Notes: generated from the sequence alone by a model not told the origin. A DNA stretch of 64,000 nucleotides from Fictibacillus aquaticus (GCF_002245695.1 NZ_NOII01000001.1:310001-374000), one strand, 5' to 3'. Shown: positions 25,192-34,292, counted from the first letter of the stretch. Numbers and translations are program-made.

Positions 25192-25465
25192 ATTCTTCTA
25201 CATCCAGATAATCGCGCATTTTTTTCACATAACGCTTTAACCGGAATAAGATTTCTGCCTGCATCTTTTTGTGTGAGAACGCCTCTTTTACCGCTTTGAC
25301 GGATACAAAGACACCGAACGGGGTGACTGTTACAGGCACTGTTCCTTTAAAAAGCGTCTCACCGCTGTTTTTATCTACGACTTCAGTTTCCACTAAAGCA
25401 ATTTTCTCTTCTGGTTTTTCACCTTTCGCTACCTTCTCTGTATAAAAAATATACTGAATCCCCAT
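25190..25465 (-). CDS. conserved hypothetical protein, 91 residues
   Basis: Starts at ATG 25465 (M-G-I-Q-Y-I-F-Y-T-E-K) with GGAGT upstream; an in-frame ATG further up would run into the MATE promoter region. Soluble, mostly beta-strand pattern in the first 60 residues (KIALVETEVVDKNSGETLFKGTVPVTVTPFGVFVSVKAV), then a basic helix (KKMQAEILFRLKRYVKKMRDYL). No family recognised. It is divergent from the MATE gene, only 70 nt between starts, so the two may share control sequences. Confidence 0.65.
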   Translation of the reverse strand: MGIQYIFYTEKVAKGEKPEEKIALVETEVVDKNSGETLFKGTVPVTVTPFGVFVSVKAVKEAFSHKKMQAEILFRLKRYVKKMRDYLDVEE

Positions 25466-25534
25466 CTTTTCAACTCCGATGTTTTTCTGTGTTATAATGC
25501 ATTTTATCAAAAGACACTGAAAGCAGGACACTAC

Positions 25535-26893
25535 ATGCAGCAAACATCAGGCTATTCAGCCAAAATGAAGCAATTCATCAAGATCGTCATTCCGGTTCTC
25601 ATCACACAGCTCGGCCTTTATGCGATGAATTTTTTTGATATCGCCATGTCCGGAAGAGCGGGGGCTGAACAGCTGGCTGGTGTGGCCATCGGTTCAAGCT
25701 TATGGGTGCCGGTCTTTACCGGCTTAAACGGCATCCTCATGGCACTGACACCGATTGTTTCCCAGCTTACAGGAGCCGGCCGGAAAAAAGACGTGCCTTA
25801 TTCAGTCATTCAAGCGTTTTATTTGTCTGTCATCATTGTAATCATCATCCTTGGTGCCGGATCTGTCTTGTTAAACCCCATACTCGATTTTATGAAGCTT
25901 GAAGAAGATGTACAAAATGTGGCTTACGGCTATCTGGCTGCTCTGTCTATAGGCATACTTCCTTTATTTGTTTATGGGGCAGCTCGTTCCTACATTGATG
26001 CGCTCGGACAGACAAGAATTACTATGTTTATTACCCTTATAGCACTGCCGATAAATGCTTTTTTAAATTATCTTTTTATCTTCGGTAAATTCGGTTTTCC
26101 TGAGATGGGCGGAATTGGGGCTGGAGTGGCCACAGCCATCACATACTATGTAATTTGCGGCCTGTCATTGTATTTCATTTACAAGATCGAGCCGTTCAGG
26201 AGCTACCGTATCTTTTCAAGATTTCCAAAACCGTCTTTTTCCGCTTGGAGAACACAGCTGAAAATCGGTGTGCCGATCGGTTTTTCAATCTTTTTTGAAG
26301 TAAGCATATTTGCAGCGGTCACTCTTCTGATGAGCCGGTTTGATACGGTTACGATCGCTGCTCATCAGTCAGCACTGAACTTTGCATCTTTTTTATATAT
26401 GCTCCCGCTGAGCATTTCCTTTGCTTTAACGATCGCCATTGGTTTTGAAGTCGGTGCCAAACGATTTATGGATGCCGTTCAATACAGCTATATTGGAATC
26501 ATGATCGCCGTCGCGTTCGCCCTCTTCCTCTCAGCTGTGCTTCTCGTTTTTGACAGCCAGGTCGCGGGAATTTATTCTGATCAGAAGGAAGTGGTAGAGA
26601 TGACAAAATCTTTCCTTCTTTATGCTGTGTTTTTTCAACTTGCCGACGCAGTCGGGGCACCTATTCAAGGTGCGCTGCGCGGTTATAAAGATGTGAACGT
26701 CACCTTCATGCTTTCCTTTATCTCTTACTGGGTCCTTGGGCTGCCAGTCGGCTATTATCTTGCAAACTATACATCTATGGGAGCTTATGGATACTGGGTC
26801 GGCCTTATCTCAGGATTAACTGCCGGAGCGGTCATCCTTTTCATGAGAATGAGATATATCCAAAAACGTCAATTCACACAGCAAAATATATAA
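25535..26893 (+). CDS. MATE family efflux transporter (NorM-like)
   Basis: 452-residue multidrug and toxic-compound extrusion transporter with twelve helices in two pseudo-repeated halves. Conserved motifs: N-terminal P-V-L-I-T-Q-L-G-L-Y-A-M-N-F-F-D-I-A-M-S-G, G-I-L-M-A-L-T-P-I-V-S-Q near helix 2, and second-half A-A-H-Q-S-A-L-N-F-A-S-F and G-A-L-R-G. It exchanges Na+ or H+ for cationic drugs at the cytoplasmic membrane. Length equals that of Bacillus YojI, the likely counterpart. A terminator follows. Confidence 0.9.
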   Translation: MQQTSGYSAKMKQFIKIVIPVLITQLGLYAMNFFDIAMSGRAGAEQLAGVAIGSSLWVPVFTGLNGILMALTPIVSQLTGAGRKKDVPYSVIQAFYLSVIIVIIILGAGSVLLNPILDFMKLEEDVQNVAYGYLAALSIGILPLFVYGAARSYIDALGQTRITMFITLIALPINAFLNYLFIFGKFGFPEMGGIGAGVATAITYYVICGLSLYFIYKIEPFRSYRIFSRFPKPSFSAWRTQLKIGVPIGFSIFFEVSIFAAVTLLMSRFDTVTIAAHQSALNFASFLYMLPLSISFALTIAIGFEVGAKRFMDAVQYSYIGIMIAVAFALFLSAVLLVFDSQVAGIYSDQKEVVEMTKSFLLYAVFFQLADAVGAPIQGALRGYKDVNVTFMLSFISYWVLGLPVGYYLANYTSMGAYGYWVGLISGLTAGAVILFMRMRYIQKRQFTQQNI

Positions 26894-26899
26894 TAAAGC

Positions 26900-26937
26900 A
26901 AAAAGCAAGCCAGGCTATAAGCCCAGGCTTGCTTTTT
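26900..26937. terminator. bidirectional intrinsic terminator
   Basis: AAAAAGCAAGCC / GGCTTGCTTTTT stem between the converging MATE and msrAB genes. Confidence 0.9.
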
Positions 26938-26940
26938 CAT

Positions 26941-27900
26941 TTATTTAAAAAGATTAATAAACTCTCCATACCCTTCCTTCTCGAGTTCACTCACAGGAAT
27001 GAACCTGAGTGCAGCAGAATTGATGCAATAACGAAGTCCCCCTTTGTCTCTCGGACCGTCAGGGAACACATGTCCAAGGTGTGAATCGGCTTCGGCACTC
27101 CTCACCTCTGTACGGATCATGTTATGAGACAGATCTTCCTTTTCTTTCACCCCTGCACTGCGTATCGGCTTAGTGAAACTCGGCCAGCCGCAGCCGCTGT
27201 CATACTTGTCAAGAGATGAAAATAAAGGTGCGCCCGAGATGACATCCACATAGATGCCTTCTTCTTTATGGTTCCAGAATTCATTTTGAAACGGCGGCTC
27301 TGTCGCATCGTTCTGTGTGACATTATACTGCATCGGCGAGAGCTGTTTTTTTGCTTCTTCTATATCGCGGTTAGAACTCCAATTTTCCTTGATAAAGCGG
27401 GCACGGCCAGAGCCTTCTTTATAACGGTTATAATGGAACGGATTTTTCTTATGGTAGCTTTGATGGTATTCCTCAGCTTCATAAAATGGCTTAGCCGCAA
27501 GAATATCTGTGACGATCGGCTTTGCAAAGCGTCCGCTCTGTTCAAGTTCCAGTTTTGATTTTTCAGCAGCGGCTTTTTGCTCTTCGCTATGATAAAAGAT
27601 CGCGGTGCGGTACGAATCACCGCGGTCATGAAACTGTCCGCCTGGGTCTGTCGGATCAATTTGCTGCCAAAAGATATTCAGCAGTTTTTCATACGGAAAA
27701 ACAACTGGATCAAACGTGATCTGAACCGCTTCATAATGGCCGGTCGTTTCTGAGCATACTTCCTTGTACGTCGGATTCTCTGTATGTCCTCCTGTATAGC
27801 CTGATACAACTCGCTCAATGCCGGGATATTCCTCAAACGGCGATACCATGCACCAGAAGCAGCCGCCTGCAAACGTAGCTTTTTCAAGACTTTGACTCAT
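26941..27900 (-). CDS. msrAB: MsrA-MsrB fusion methionine sulfoxide reductase
   Basis: 319-residue bifunctional enzyme repairing both S- and R-methionine sulfoxide. N-terminal MsrA domain (~1-155) has A-G-G-C-F-W-C with catalytic Cys14, and the G-Y-T-G-G-H and [13 protein letters not shown] motifs. C-terminal MsrB domain (~175-315) has [11 protein letters not shown]-x-G-H-V-F-P-D-G-P and the nucleophile in R-Y-C-I-N-S-A-A-L. Start chosen at ATG 27900 (M-S-Q-S-L); an ATG four codons earlier overlaps the AAAGGATGG ribosome binding region. Cytoplasmic, no signal peptide. Bacillus often carries msrA and msrB as separate genes; here they are fused. Confidence 0.9.
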   Translation of the reverse strand: MSQSLEKATFAGGCFWCMVSPFEEYPGIERVVSGYTGGHTENPTYKEVCSETTGHYEAVQITFDPVVFPYEKLLNIFWQQIDPTDPGGQFHDRGDSYRTAIFYHSEEQKAAAEKSKLELEQSGRFAKPIVTDILAAKPFYEAEEYHQSYHKKNPFHYNRYKEGSGRARFIKENWSSNRDIEEAKKQLSPMQYNVTQNDATEPPFQNEFWNHKEEGIYVDVISGAPLFSSLDKYDSGCGWPSFTKPIRSAGVKEKEDLSHNMIRTEVRSAEADSHLGHVFPDGPRDKGGLRYCINSAALRFIPVSELEKEGYGEFINLFK

Positions 27901-28108
27901 GAAGCATCCCATCCTTTATCTTTTTTATAATCATAAGCGAAGGAAACCAAGAAATCGAACATTTCACATTGAATGAACTTGCGGCAAACAGTATTTGCAG
28001 ACCAGCGAATAAAATTCCCTCTTTCTTTTACACCCGTTCCCGCATCACATCAGCCATGATATAATGTCAGGCATAACGGTGTACGTCCATCAGGAAGAGG
28101 TTTTTATT

Positions 28109-28474
28109 ATGCGATTTTTCACTGTAATGCTGCAGGTTGCGTTTCTGTATGTATTCAGTCTGGCTGGCAGCATGATTTCAAAATTTCTGCACCTTCCCTT
28201 GCCCGGCAGTCTAGTAGGGATGGCGCTTCTTTTTGTCATGCTCTCAGCAGGAATTATACGGGAGCAATACGTTTCTGAAGGCTGCAGGTTCTTGCTTCGT
28301 TATTTGCCGCTCTTTTTTATTCCTATCACAGTTGGGGTAATTAAGTATCCTTTTCTTTTGTCTCTGTCCGGACTTAAGATCGCAGCTGTTATTTTTGTAT
28401 CAACAGCCATCATGATCAGTTTTTCTGGCCTTATTGTACTTATCTTCAGAAAGGAATCATCTCAAAATGGATGA
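28109..28474 (+). CDS. CidA/LrgA family holin-like protein
   Basis: 121-residue membrane protein with four helices, starting at ATG 28109 (AGGAAGAGG upstream) rather than at an upstream in-frame ATG lacking a ribosome binding site. The motif H-L-P-L-P-G-S-L-V-G-M and the loop R-Y-L-P-L-F-F-I-P-I-T-V-G are diagnostic of the family. Such proteins act with their CidB/LrgB partner in murein-hydrolase control, programmed lysis, or pyruvate/glycolate transport. The stop overlaps the next start by 8 nt. A TATAAT box at ~28060 lacks a good -35, suggesting activator-dependent expression. Confidence 0.85.
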   Translation: MRFFTVMLQVAFLYVFSLAGSMISKFLHLPLPGSLVGMALLFVMLSAGIIREQYVSEGCRFLLRYLPLFFIPITVGVIKYPFLLSLSGLKIAAVIFVSTAIMISFSGLIVLIFRKESSQNG

Positions 28475-29135
28475 GTTGTTTTTTCTTTTCCTGACCGTTG
28501 CTGTTTTTTCACTCTCAAGCCTCTTATATAATAAGAAACGTATTCCGCTTTTCATTCCTGTGCTCACATCTACTTTCTTCATTGGTGCAATTCTCATCAC
28601 ACTTTCAGTTCCTTATGAACAGTACTTTAACGGCGCTCATTGGATCAGCGAACTGCTTGGACCGTCTATCGTAGCGCTGGCATACCCTCTGTATACTTAC
28701 AGATCGCTTTTATATAGAAACTGGCTCAGCATACTATCAGGTGTATTCGCCGGTTTTTTTATCGGCTTTTTCAGTGTGCATGCTGCTTCTGCCCTTTTTT
28801 CTTTCAGTGATTTGATGACAAGATCGCTGTATCCCAAATCAGTCACAACACCTGTCGCGATGGAAATCGCTTCAGCAACAAATGGATCTCCTGAGTTAGC
28901 TTCTCTGTTCGTGGTTATCACCGGAATAATAGGGGCTGTTATTTCTCCTGTTTTATTCCGCTTGTTCAACATCTCCTCCCCCTCATCCCGCGGGATCTCG
29001 CTAGGGTCATCAGCACATGCGATCGGAACGTCAAAGGCGGCTGAGTACGGAGAGGAAACTGCAGCTTATAGTTCAGTAGCTATGGCTTTGAGCTGCGTTG
29101 TAGCTTCCGTGTTCATTCATCTATGGGTGAAGTGA
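28467..29135 (+). CDS. CidB/LrgB family membrane protein
   Basis: 222-residue, multi-helix membrane protein beginning M-D-E-L-F-F-L-F-L-T at ATG 28467, with AAAGGAA upstream inside the preceding gene. Family signatures: L-L-G-P-S-I-V-A-L-A-Y-P-L-Y, P-K-S-V-T-T-P-V-A-M-E-I-A and G-S-S-A-H-A-I-G-T-S-K-A. Translationally coupled to the CidA/LrgA partner. Which of the paralogous pairs (cid, lrg, ywbH-ywbG, ysbA-ysbB) it corresponds to cannot be told here. A long terminator follows. Confidence 0.85.
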   Translation: MDELFFLFLTVAVFSLSSLLYNKKRIPLFIPVLTSTFFIGAILITLSVPYEQYFNGAHWISELLGPSIVALAYPLYTYRSLLYRNWLSILSGVFAGFFIGFFSVHAASALFSFSDLMTRSLYPKSVTTPVAMEIASATNGSPELASLFVVITGIIGAVISPVLFRLFNISSPSSRGISLGSSAHAIGTSKAAEYGEETAAYSSVAMALSCVVASVFIHLWVK

Positions 29136-29145
29136 TTACACTGCT

Positions 29146-29191
29146 AAAAAAAGCGTGTTAAAAGCAATAAACTGCTTTTAATACGCTTTTT
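29146..29191. terminator. bidirectional intrinsic terminator
   Basis: About 18-bp stem (AAAAAAGCGT-TTAAAAGCA with TGCTTTTAA-ACGCTTTTT) between converging lrgB-like and bdh genes. Confidence 0.9.
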
Positions 29192-29196
29192 CAAAA

Positions 29197-29973
29197 TTAT
29201 TGGGCGGTGTACCCTCCGTCAATCACAACAGCTTGCCCCGTAACGCCTTTAGCATGATCACTTGATAGGAATAGGGCGTATTGTGCGATTTCATCTACTG
29301 TCAGCAGCCGTTTTTGCGGAACAAGAGGATAAATCACTTCTTCAAGCACCTTTTCGAGCGGAACATTTCTTGTCTTCGCTAGATCTTGCAGCTGGTTTCT
29401 TACTAGCGGAGTATCGACATATCCAGGGCAGATGGCATTTGCCGTAATTCCATGCTCTGCTCCTTCAAGAGCTGTAACCTTCGTCAGTCCTATCACCCCA
29501 TGCTTAGCGCTGTTATAAGCTGCTTTGCCGGCAAACCCGATCAGTCCGTTTATGGAGGACATGTTCAATATACGGCCAAATTTCTGATTTTTAAAAACGG
29601 GAAATGCGTGTTTGGTAGCCATAAATGGTGCAGTAAGCATAATCTTGATGAGCAGCTCGAACTTTTCAGTCGGGAATTCTTCAAGCGGCGATACATGCTG
29701 CATACCTGCATTATTGATCAAGACATCAAGTCTTCCGTATTGCTTGACCGTCTTTTCGATCATCTGCTTCGTGTCTTGTTCGCTCGTTACATCAGCTTTG
29801 ATCCCAAGCGCGTCATGACCTTCACTTTTCAGTTTTTCTTCCGCTTCTTTTACACCCTCTTCATTGATATCTGTTACTACCACTTTAGCGCCCTGCTGAG
29901 CGAATGTCTCTCCAATTTCAAAACCAATTCCGCGTGCAGCGCCTGTGATCAGGACGATTTTATCTTGTACCAT
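29197..29973 (-). CDS. 3-hydroxybutyrate dehydrogenase (SDR)
   Basis: 258-residue classical short-chain dehydrogenase: NAD-binding T-G-A-A-R-G-I-G (~9-16), D-V near 62, N-N-A-G, catalytic S..Y-N-S-A-K, and C-terminal V-I-D-G-G-Y-T-A-Q. The segment N-A-I-C-P-G-Y-V-D-T-P-L-V-R-N-Q and the long P-L-V-P-Q-K-R-L loop are characteristic of D-3-hydroxybutyrate dehydrogenases (YxjF type), which interconvert 3-hydroxybutyrate and acetoacetate. Start taken at ATG 29973, 8 nt after GGAGG. It lies 17 nt after the GntP permease gene, so the pair probably imports and oxidises 3-hydroxybutyrate. Confidence 0.85.
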   Translation of the reverse strand: MVQDKIVLITGAARGIGFEIGETFAQQGAKVVVTDINEEGVKEAEEKLKSEGHDALGIKADVTSEQDTKQMIEKTVKQYGRLDVLINNAGMQHVSPLEEFPTEKFELLIKIMLTAPFMATKHAFPVFKNQKFGRILNMSSINGLIGFAGKAAYNSAKHGVIGLTKVTALEGAEHGITANAICPGYVDTPLVRNQLQDLAKTRNVPLEKVLEEVIYPLVPQKRLLTVDEIAQYALFLSSDHAKGVTGQAVVIDGGYTAQ

Positions 29974-29990
29974 CTTCATTTCCTCCTTCA

Positions 29991-31277
29991 TTAATAGATC
30001 CCAAGGTTGCCAAGCACTAATGCTGCAGCAAGTGCAATCGTAGGAATCACAAGTGCTACGACGGCAACATCTAAATACGATTCTTTATGAGTAAGACCCG
30101 TTACAGCGAGCAGTGTAAGCAACGCTCCGTTATGTGGAAGTATTGAAGCCCCAGATGCGATGGCAGCAATCCGATGAAATGCTTCAGGACTGATTCCGCT
30201 AGACTGTGCGATCGAATAATACTTTTGACCAAGCGCTTCGAGCGCGATTCCCATCCCTCCCGAAGCGGATCCGGTAATGCCAGCCAATATATCTACTGCG
30301 ATCGCTTCAGATATTAGCGGGTTTCCTTTAATCCCAAGGATCCATCCTGTCAGCACAGCAAACGCCGGAACTGCCGTTACGACAGCTCCGAACCCAACAG
30401 CAGCACTCGTGTTTAAAATGGCCATGACCGAACCTGCCGCACCGTCGTTAATCGATTTTACAAATTTTTTATAATGCTGCCAATTAAGCACAAGAATGAG
30501 AAGAATACCAGCCAAAAGTGAGGTTAGGATGTTCCACTTAAGAGCGTTCAGCGTGACGACTACCACGACAAGCGGAAGAAATGATAGGTATGGATTTGGA
30601 AGGCTTTCTGGATCAACATCTTCCACCTTGTGTCCTTTGTCCGGTTCGCTGTATTCTTCTCCTCCTGCCGTAAGCCTGGTTTCTCTCCATTTTAAATAAA
30701 AATAGCCGCCGACAGCCATGATAAGCGCCGCTGTTATACCCATAATCGGTCCAGCACCGGGTGATGTTTTAAAATAATCGATTGGAATCAAGTTTTGGAT
30801 TTGCGGAGTGCCAGGAAGCGAAGTCATCGTGAACGTGAAGGCGCCCAGGGTAATCGCTCCTGGAATCAGTCTTCTCGAGATGTTCGCTTCACGGAAAAGT
30901 GCGATCGCCAGCGGATACATCGCAAAAACGACGACAAAGAGGCTGACCCCTCCATATGTAAGGACTGCCGCTCCTGCAATTACACCTAGAAGAGCCCTTT
31001 TAGTCCCGATCCAGTTCGTCAGCTTGAATGCAACAGACCTTGCTGAACCTGTATCCTCCATCAATTTTCCGAATACAGCCCCGAATAAAAAAACGGGAAA
31101 CCATTTCAGAACAAAATCAACGAGTCCTTTCATATACGTTTCTGTATACGCCGGGAGAAGATCGAGACCGCCGAACATCGCCACGATTGCAGCGCACAAT
31201 GGGGCGATCCAAATGATTGACCAGCCTAGATAAGCAAAAATCATGAGCAATAAGAGACCAAGAAAAATTCCTGTCAT
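29991..31277 (-). CDS. GntP family permease (YxjC-like)
   Basis: 428-residue transporter with ~12-14 helices, of the gluconate:H+ symporter family. Typical features are V-F-L-F-G-A-V-F-G-K-L-M-E-D-T-G, A-F-T-F-T-M-T-S-L-P-G-T-P-Q-I-Q-N and A-G-I-T-G-S-A-S-G-G-M-G-I-A-L. Substrates of the family are sugar acids or short hydroxy acids; the adjacent 3-hydroxybutyrate dehydrogenase points to 3-hydroxybutyrate. In B. subtilis the yxjC-scoA-scoB-yxjF operon has the same two outer genes; here the CoA-transferase genes scoAB are missing between them. AAGGAG lies upstream of the ATG. Confidence 0.85.
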   Translation of the reverse strand: MTGIFLGLLLLMIFAYLGWSIIWIAPLCAAIVAMFGGLDLLPAYTETYMKGLVDFVLKWFPVFLFGAVFGKLMEDTGSARSVAFKLTNWIGTKRALLGVIAGAAVLTYGGVSLFVVVFAMYPLAIALFREANISRRLIPGAITLGAFTFTMTSLPGTPQIQNLIPIDYFKTSPGAGPIMGITAALIMAVGGYFYLKWRETRLTAGGEEYSEPDKGHKVEDVDPESLPNPYLSFLPLVVVVVTLNALKWNILTSLLAGILLILVLNWQHYKKFVKSINDGAAGSVMAILNTSAAVGFGAVVTAVPAFAVLTGWILGIKGNPLISEAIAVDILAGITGSASGGMGIALEALGQKYYSIAQSSGISPEAFHRIAAIASGASILPHNGALLTLLAVTGLTHKESYLDVAVVALVIPTIALAAALVLGNLGIY

Positions 31278-31457
31278 GTTTTTCTCCTTAACTGAATGTG
31301 GTGTTTAATGGAAATCTTTTTTATGTTTTACTGAACACATTGATTTCATGCAAATAAAACTTGGCTGACGCCAGTCTTTTAGTCATGCTTAACCGCGATC
31401 GTTCTATTTAGTTAAATGACGTGGAACTCCTCAATCTTAAGAAGTTCTATTTCATAC

Positions 31458-31496
31458 AAAAAAAGCTTTTAACCGACATTTCATCGGTTAAAAGCT
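31458..31496 (-). terminator. intrinsic terminator of the EamA gene
   Basis: 13-bp perfect stem AGCTTTTAACCGA / TCGGTTAAAAGCT with a 7-nt loop and U-run on the minus strand. Confidence 0.9.
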
Positions 31497-31497
31497 G

Positions 31498-32406
31498 TTA
31501 TGCTGTCTGTTTGTTTGATGATTCTTCAATTGCAGGTTTGCGATAAAGCACGTAATAAAGGCCAGCCAGGACAAGAGCTCCTCCGATCCATTGAAACCAT
31601 TGCAAATGTTCCGAAAGAAGAATGTAAGCCAGGATGCTTGCTCCAACCGGCTCACCTAGTATAGCAATTGATATAGCTGTTGCCGATATGTATTTCAGCA
31701 GCCAGTTAAACAGGACATGGCCGAAAACAGTCGGGATAACAGCAAGAAGAATAAAGATCTTCCAGTCATTTTCACTGTATCCTGTCATCGGAATCCCGGC
31801 AGCTAGATTATATAACGCAAATACAGCAGAAGCTGAAATGAATACAATATAGCTGTATAAAAAAGAAGGGATATCTCTCATCAGCTTTTGACCGAGAAGC
31901 ATATGGATGGCAACAACCACTGTGCCAAGAACGGAAAGTGCATCACCAAGAAGGTTTTCTTTTGAAACACCGATATCACCCCATCCGATCATGACCGCAC
32001 CGATGATGGCGATGATCATCCCATAGACGGATTGCAATTCTGTTTTTTCTTTAAATAGAAAATAAGCCCCGGCCATGACAAATACAGGCTGCAATGACAG
32101 GAGGATGGTAGAGCTGGCAACTGTGGTCAGCTTTAACGAACCCATCCAGAAAAGAAAATGAAGCGCTAGAAATACTCCTGATAAAAATAAGTAGCCGTAT
32201 TGACGGAATGTAATCTTCACCATCGAACGGAAATGTTTAAACAAGAAAGGAGTCATCAGCAGCAAGGTAAACAGCAGCCTGTACATTCCCTGAACAGAAA
32301 CTGGAGCATCAGACCATTTTATGAATATAGACGAAAATGAAACAGCCACGATTCCGACCACTAACGGAAACACTACAGGTATGGGGCTTGATGTTTTTTG
32401 CATCAT
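31498..32406 (-). CDS. EamA/DMT family transporter
   Basis: 302-residue, ten-helix drug/metabolite transporter with two EamA repeats. Helix 1 ends in V-A-V-S-F-S-S-I-F-I-K-W, and the motif A-I-L-G-E-P-V-G-A-S-I-L-A-Y in the second repeat is common in the family. Substrate unknown. Its ATG lies 1 nt after the stop of the nucleoside deoxyribosyltransferase-like gene, so the two form an operon; a nucleoside or base export role is conceivable but unsupported by residue-level evidence. Confidence 0.85.
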   Translation of the reverse strand: MMQKTSSPIPVVFPLVVGIVAVSFSSIFIKWSDAPVSVQGMYRLLFTLLLMTPFLFKHFRSMVKITFRQYGYLFLSGVFLALHFLFWMGSLKLTTVASSTILLSLQPVFVMAGAYFLFKEKTELQSVYGMIIAIIGAVMIGWGDIGVSKENLLGDALSVLGTVVVAIHMLLGQKLMRDIPSFLYSYIVFISASAVFALYNLAAGIPMTGYSENDWKIFILLAVIPTVFGHVLFNWLLKYISATAISIAILGEPVGASILAYILLSEHLQWFQWIGGALVLAGLYYVLYRKPAIEESSNKQTA

Positions 32407-32407
32407 C

Positions 32408-32827
32408 TTACACCTGACAAGAAAGCCGATACCCTTCGGCTGTTTCCTTTACCGCTGTGATCAGCCGCTGCATCTCACCCTTAATTATTGTGACGCCGTT
32501 TATATAGTAAAAGGTGACTTTTCTTTCTTCATCGCTCCATTTGTTATCCATAGCGTACAAAAACACCTTTTTTTCTTCAGCTATAGCGATACCCAATTCA
32601 GTATGCGTTCCTTTGCCGCCAGGAAGGAGGATAACGATGATGTCTGCATCTTTTATTCCGCGCACTTCCGCTTCTCCAATCGCACAAAGCTGCTCTTCAT
32701 CAGTTGTTTTATCATTTTGTGTCCAGTCATACGTCTGCCTGAGCCCTTCATGCATTAATGTACCCGCAAGTTTTCTCACAGTCTCTATATTTTGAAAACC
32801 TGAACCAATATAAAATGTTGTTGTCAT
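32408..32827 (-). CDS. nucleoside 2-deoxyribosyltransferase-like protein
   Basis: 139-residue protein of the Rossmann-like NDT/cytokinin-nucleotide hydrolase fold. The N-terminal strand T-F-Y-I-G-S-G-F is followed by Y-D-W-T, a conserved D-A-D-I-I-V-I-L-L-P-G-G-K-G-T-H-T-E-L-G (acidic residues, then G-x-x-x-E catalytic glutamate), and A-x-x-x-x-K-x-V. Such enzymes cleave or transfer the glycosidic bond of (deoxy)nucleosides. The exact reaction is not determined. First gene of a two-gene operon with the EamA transporter. Confidence 0.8.
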   Translation of the reverse strand: MTTTFYIGSGFQNIETVRKLAGTLMHEGLRQTYDWTQNDKTTDEEQLCAIGEAEVRGIKDADIIVILLPGGKGTHTELGIAIAEEKKVFLYAMDNKWSDEERKVTFYYINGVTIIKGEMQRLITAVKETAEGYRLSCQV

Positions 32828-32939
32828 GTTGTGCCCCTGTCTTTTTTGTTTAGAAGCATTTCCTAAACATTATCTCTCTTTCAAATAAACATGTCCATAA
32901 AGAAAATACAGCCTTATTTTAAAGGCTGAAGTGACCTTT

Positions 32940-33611
32940 TCAGCGATCAAGCAATTCACTATAGCCAAGCTCGTACAGAGCAACCGCTATCGCCTGATAT
33001 CCTCTCGAATTAGGGTGGATGCTGTCCCACCAGAGCAAATCTTTTTCGCGTCCAAGAAAAGCACTGTATAAATCTGCAATTTTAACGTTTGGAAAACGGC
33101 AGAAGCTTTCAAGATGCTCATTGAACAATCCCACCCATTTTACCGCACTCTGAACCTCTGAGTATGGATTGTACAGATTGCAGATTCGGACGATATACGG
33201 CTTTTTATGTTTTTCTTTCTCTTCCGCGATTGCACATAAAAGCTTTGTCATGTTTTCTTTGCATCTGACAAGGGCCTCGAATAAAGCATCCTCCTCATAA
33301 GTTTTGAAAAAAACTTTAGCAGCTTGAATTAAATCGTTTCCCCCAGCTGTTATCGTGATGATATCCGAACGGAGAACTCTTTTAAACACCTCTTTTTTCA
33401 TTACCTTCCTTAAAATCTCCTCAGTCGTGTCACCTGAATGAGCGAAGTTCCTGGTTTTCAGCCTAACCCCAAGCGCTATCTCGGTAAACTCTTCGAATCG
33501 CGGCACATAGCCTTTATAGTGCAGACTTGCAGAACCTACACCTACTGTAATCGAGTCTCCTAATGCAGTATAACGCAGCTTGTTTTTCTTCGTGTTAGTG
33601 TTGTTATCCAT
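32940..33611 (-). CDS. SGNH/GDSL hydrolase
   Basis: 223-residue esterase-fold protein with all four consensus blocks: block I A-L-G-D-S-I-T-V-G-V-G-S (nucleophile serine ~20), block II around F-A-H-S-G-D-T-T, block III T-A-G-G-N-D-L, and block V W-W-D-S-I-H-P-N with the catalytic Asp and His. The N-terminus is short and polar (MDNNTNTKKNK) with no signal peptide, so it is probably intracellular. Likely acts on small ester or acyl substrates; specificity unknown. AAGGGAAG ribosome binding site. Related to the YpmR/YjcN-like Bacillus lipases. Confidence 0.85.
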   Translation of the reverse strand: MDNNTNTKKNKLRYTALGDSITVGVGSASLHYKGYVPRFEEFTEIALGVRLKTRNFAHSGDTTEEILRKVMKKEVFKRVLRSDIITITAGGNDLIQAAKVFFKTYEEDALFEALVRCKENMTKLLCAIAEEKEKHKKPYIVRICNLYNPYSEVQSAVKWVGLFNEHLESFCRFPNVKIADLYSAFLGREKDLLWWDSIHPNSRGYQAIAVALYELGYSELLDR

Positions 33612-33757
33612 CGTGACTTCCCTTTCTTATTCCGCCTTTTATATCTATATGAAAACGGAAGAAAAAGAGGCAATAATTTTCGCTAATTGGACGGCTTCCC
33701 TATGCCATTTGTCCATATGTGACATATGATATAGAGAAGTTTAATCGAGGTGATACA

Positions 33758-34150
33758 GTGTCAAACCGCAATAAAGACAGAAACTATCCTTATGGAGGCT
33801 ACGATCCGTTTAAGACTCCATCAGCCAAACTGTTCGCTCAAAGTGTACCAGCGGATCCAGCAAGGCCTCCTTACCAGCCTTCAGCACCTGCATTTCCGCC
33901 GATGGCGCCATACGGTATGGGTTTTCAGCAGCAGATGCCTTTCCCAGGAGCAGGCCCTATGCCGATGCCTATGCCGATGCCGTTTCAGCAGCCAGGAATG
34001 TTCGGATTCCCTCAGAATCAGCAGCAATCATCGTTTCAAAATTTCCAGAAGCCGCAATCAAACTGGAACTGGGGTTCAACTCTTAGTGGAGCGAATCAAG
34101 TGATGGGGATCATGAAACAGCTCGGCGGCCTTGCTGCCTTTTTCAAATAA
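33758..34150 (+). CDS. Pro/Met/Gln-rich protein, YppG/VrrA-like
   Basis: 130-residue low-complexity protein starting at GTG 33758 (GAGGTG 5 nt upstream). Polar start (SNRNKDRNYPYGGYDPF), then a Pro/Gln/Met-rich stretch with P-M-P-M-P-M-P-M-P-F tandem repeats encoded by repeated ATGCCN units, ending in a short hydrophobic helix V-M-G-I-M-K-Q-L-G-G-L-A-A-F-F-K. This layout resembles the small spore-associated YppG or YqfQ/VrrA proteins. A perfect sigma-K -10 match (CATATGATA, 33723-33731) lies upstream but without the AC at the right spacing. Function unknown. Confidence 0.65.
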   Translation: MSNRNKDRNYPYGGYDPFKTPSAKLFAQSVPADPARPPYQPSAPAFPPMAPYGMGFQQQMPFPGAGPMPMPMPMPFQQPGMFGFPQNQQQSSFQNFQKPQSNWNWGSTLSGANQVMGIMKQLGGLAAFFK

Positions 34151-34175
34151 GCCGACAGTCCGGCTTATTTTTTTT
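34145..34175 (+). terminator. intrinsic terminator
   Basis: AAATAAGCCG / CGGCTTATTT stem and T8 run; the stem begins at the stop codon of the Pro/Met-rich gene. Confidence 0.85.
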
Positions 34176-34292
34176 GCATTACTAAAAGAAAAATTTTTTA
34201 CCCATTAGGTGAATCGACTTCGTTAAAAGTTTGAGTGTTATATAAGTTCCACTATAGCGGACTTAAAACGCTGATGTCAGACAAGGTTTTCT

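Noticed and set aside
32408-32827. Phage-defence role for the nucleoside deoxyribosyltransferase-like gene
   Set aside because: It is a lone small enzyme coupled to an EamA transporter; no effector or sensor genes are adjacent.
33723-33731. Sigma-K promoter for the Pro/Met-rich protein
   Set aside because: The -10 CATATGATA fits, but no AC is found 16-17 nt upstream.
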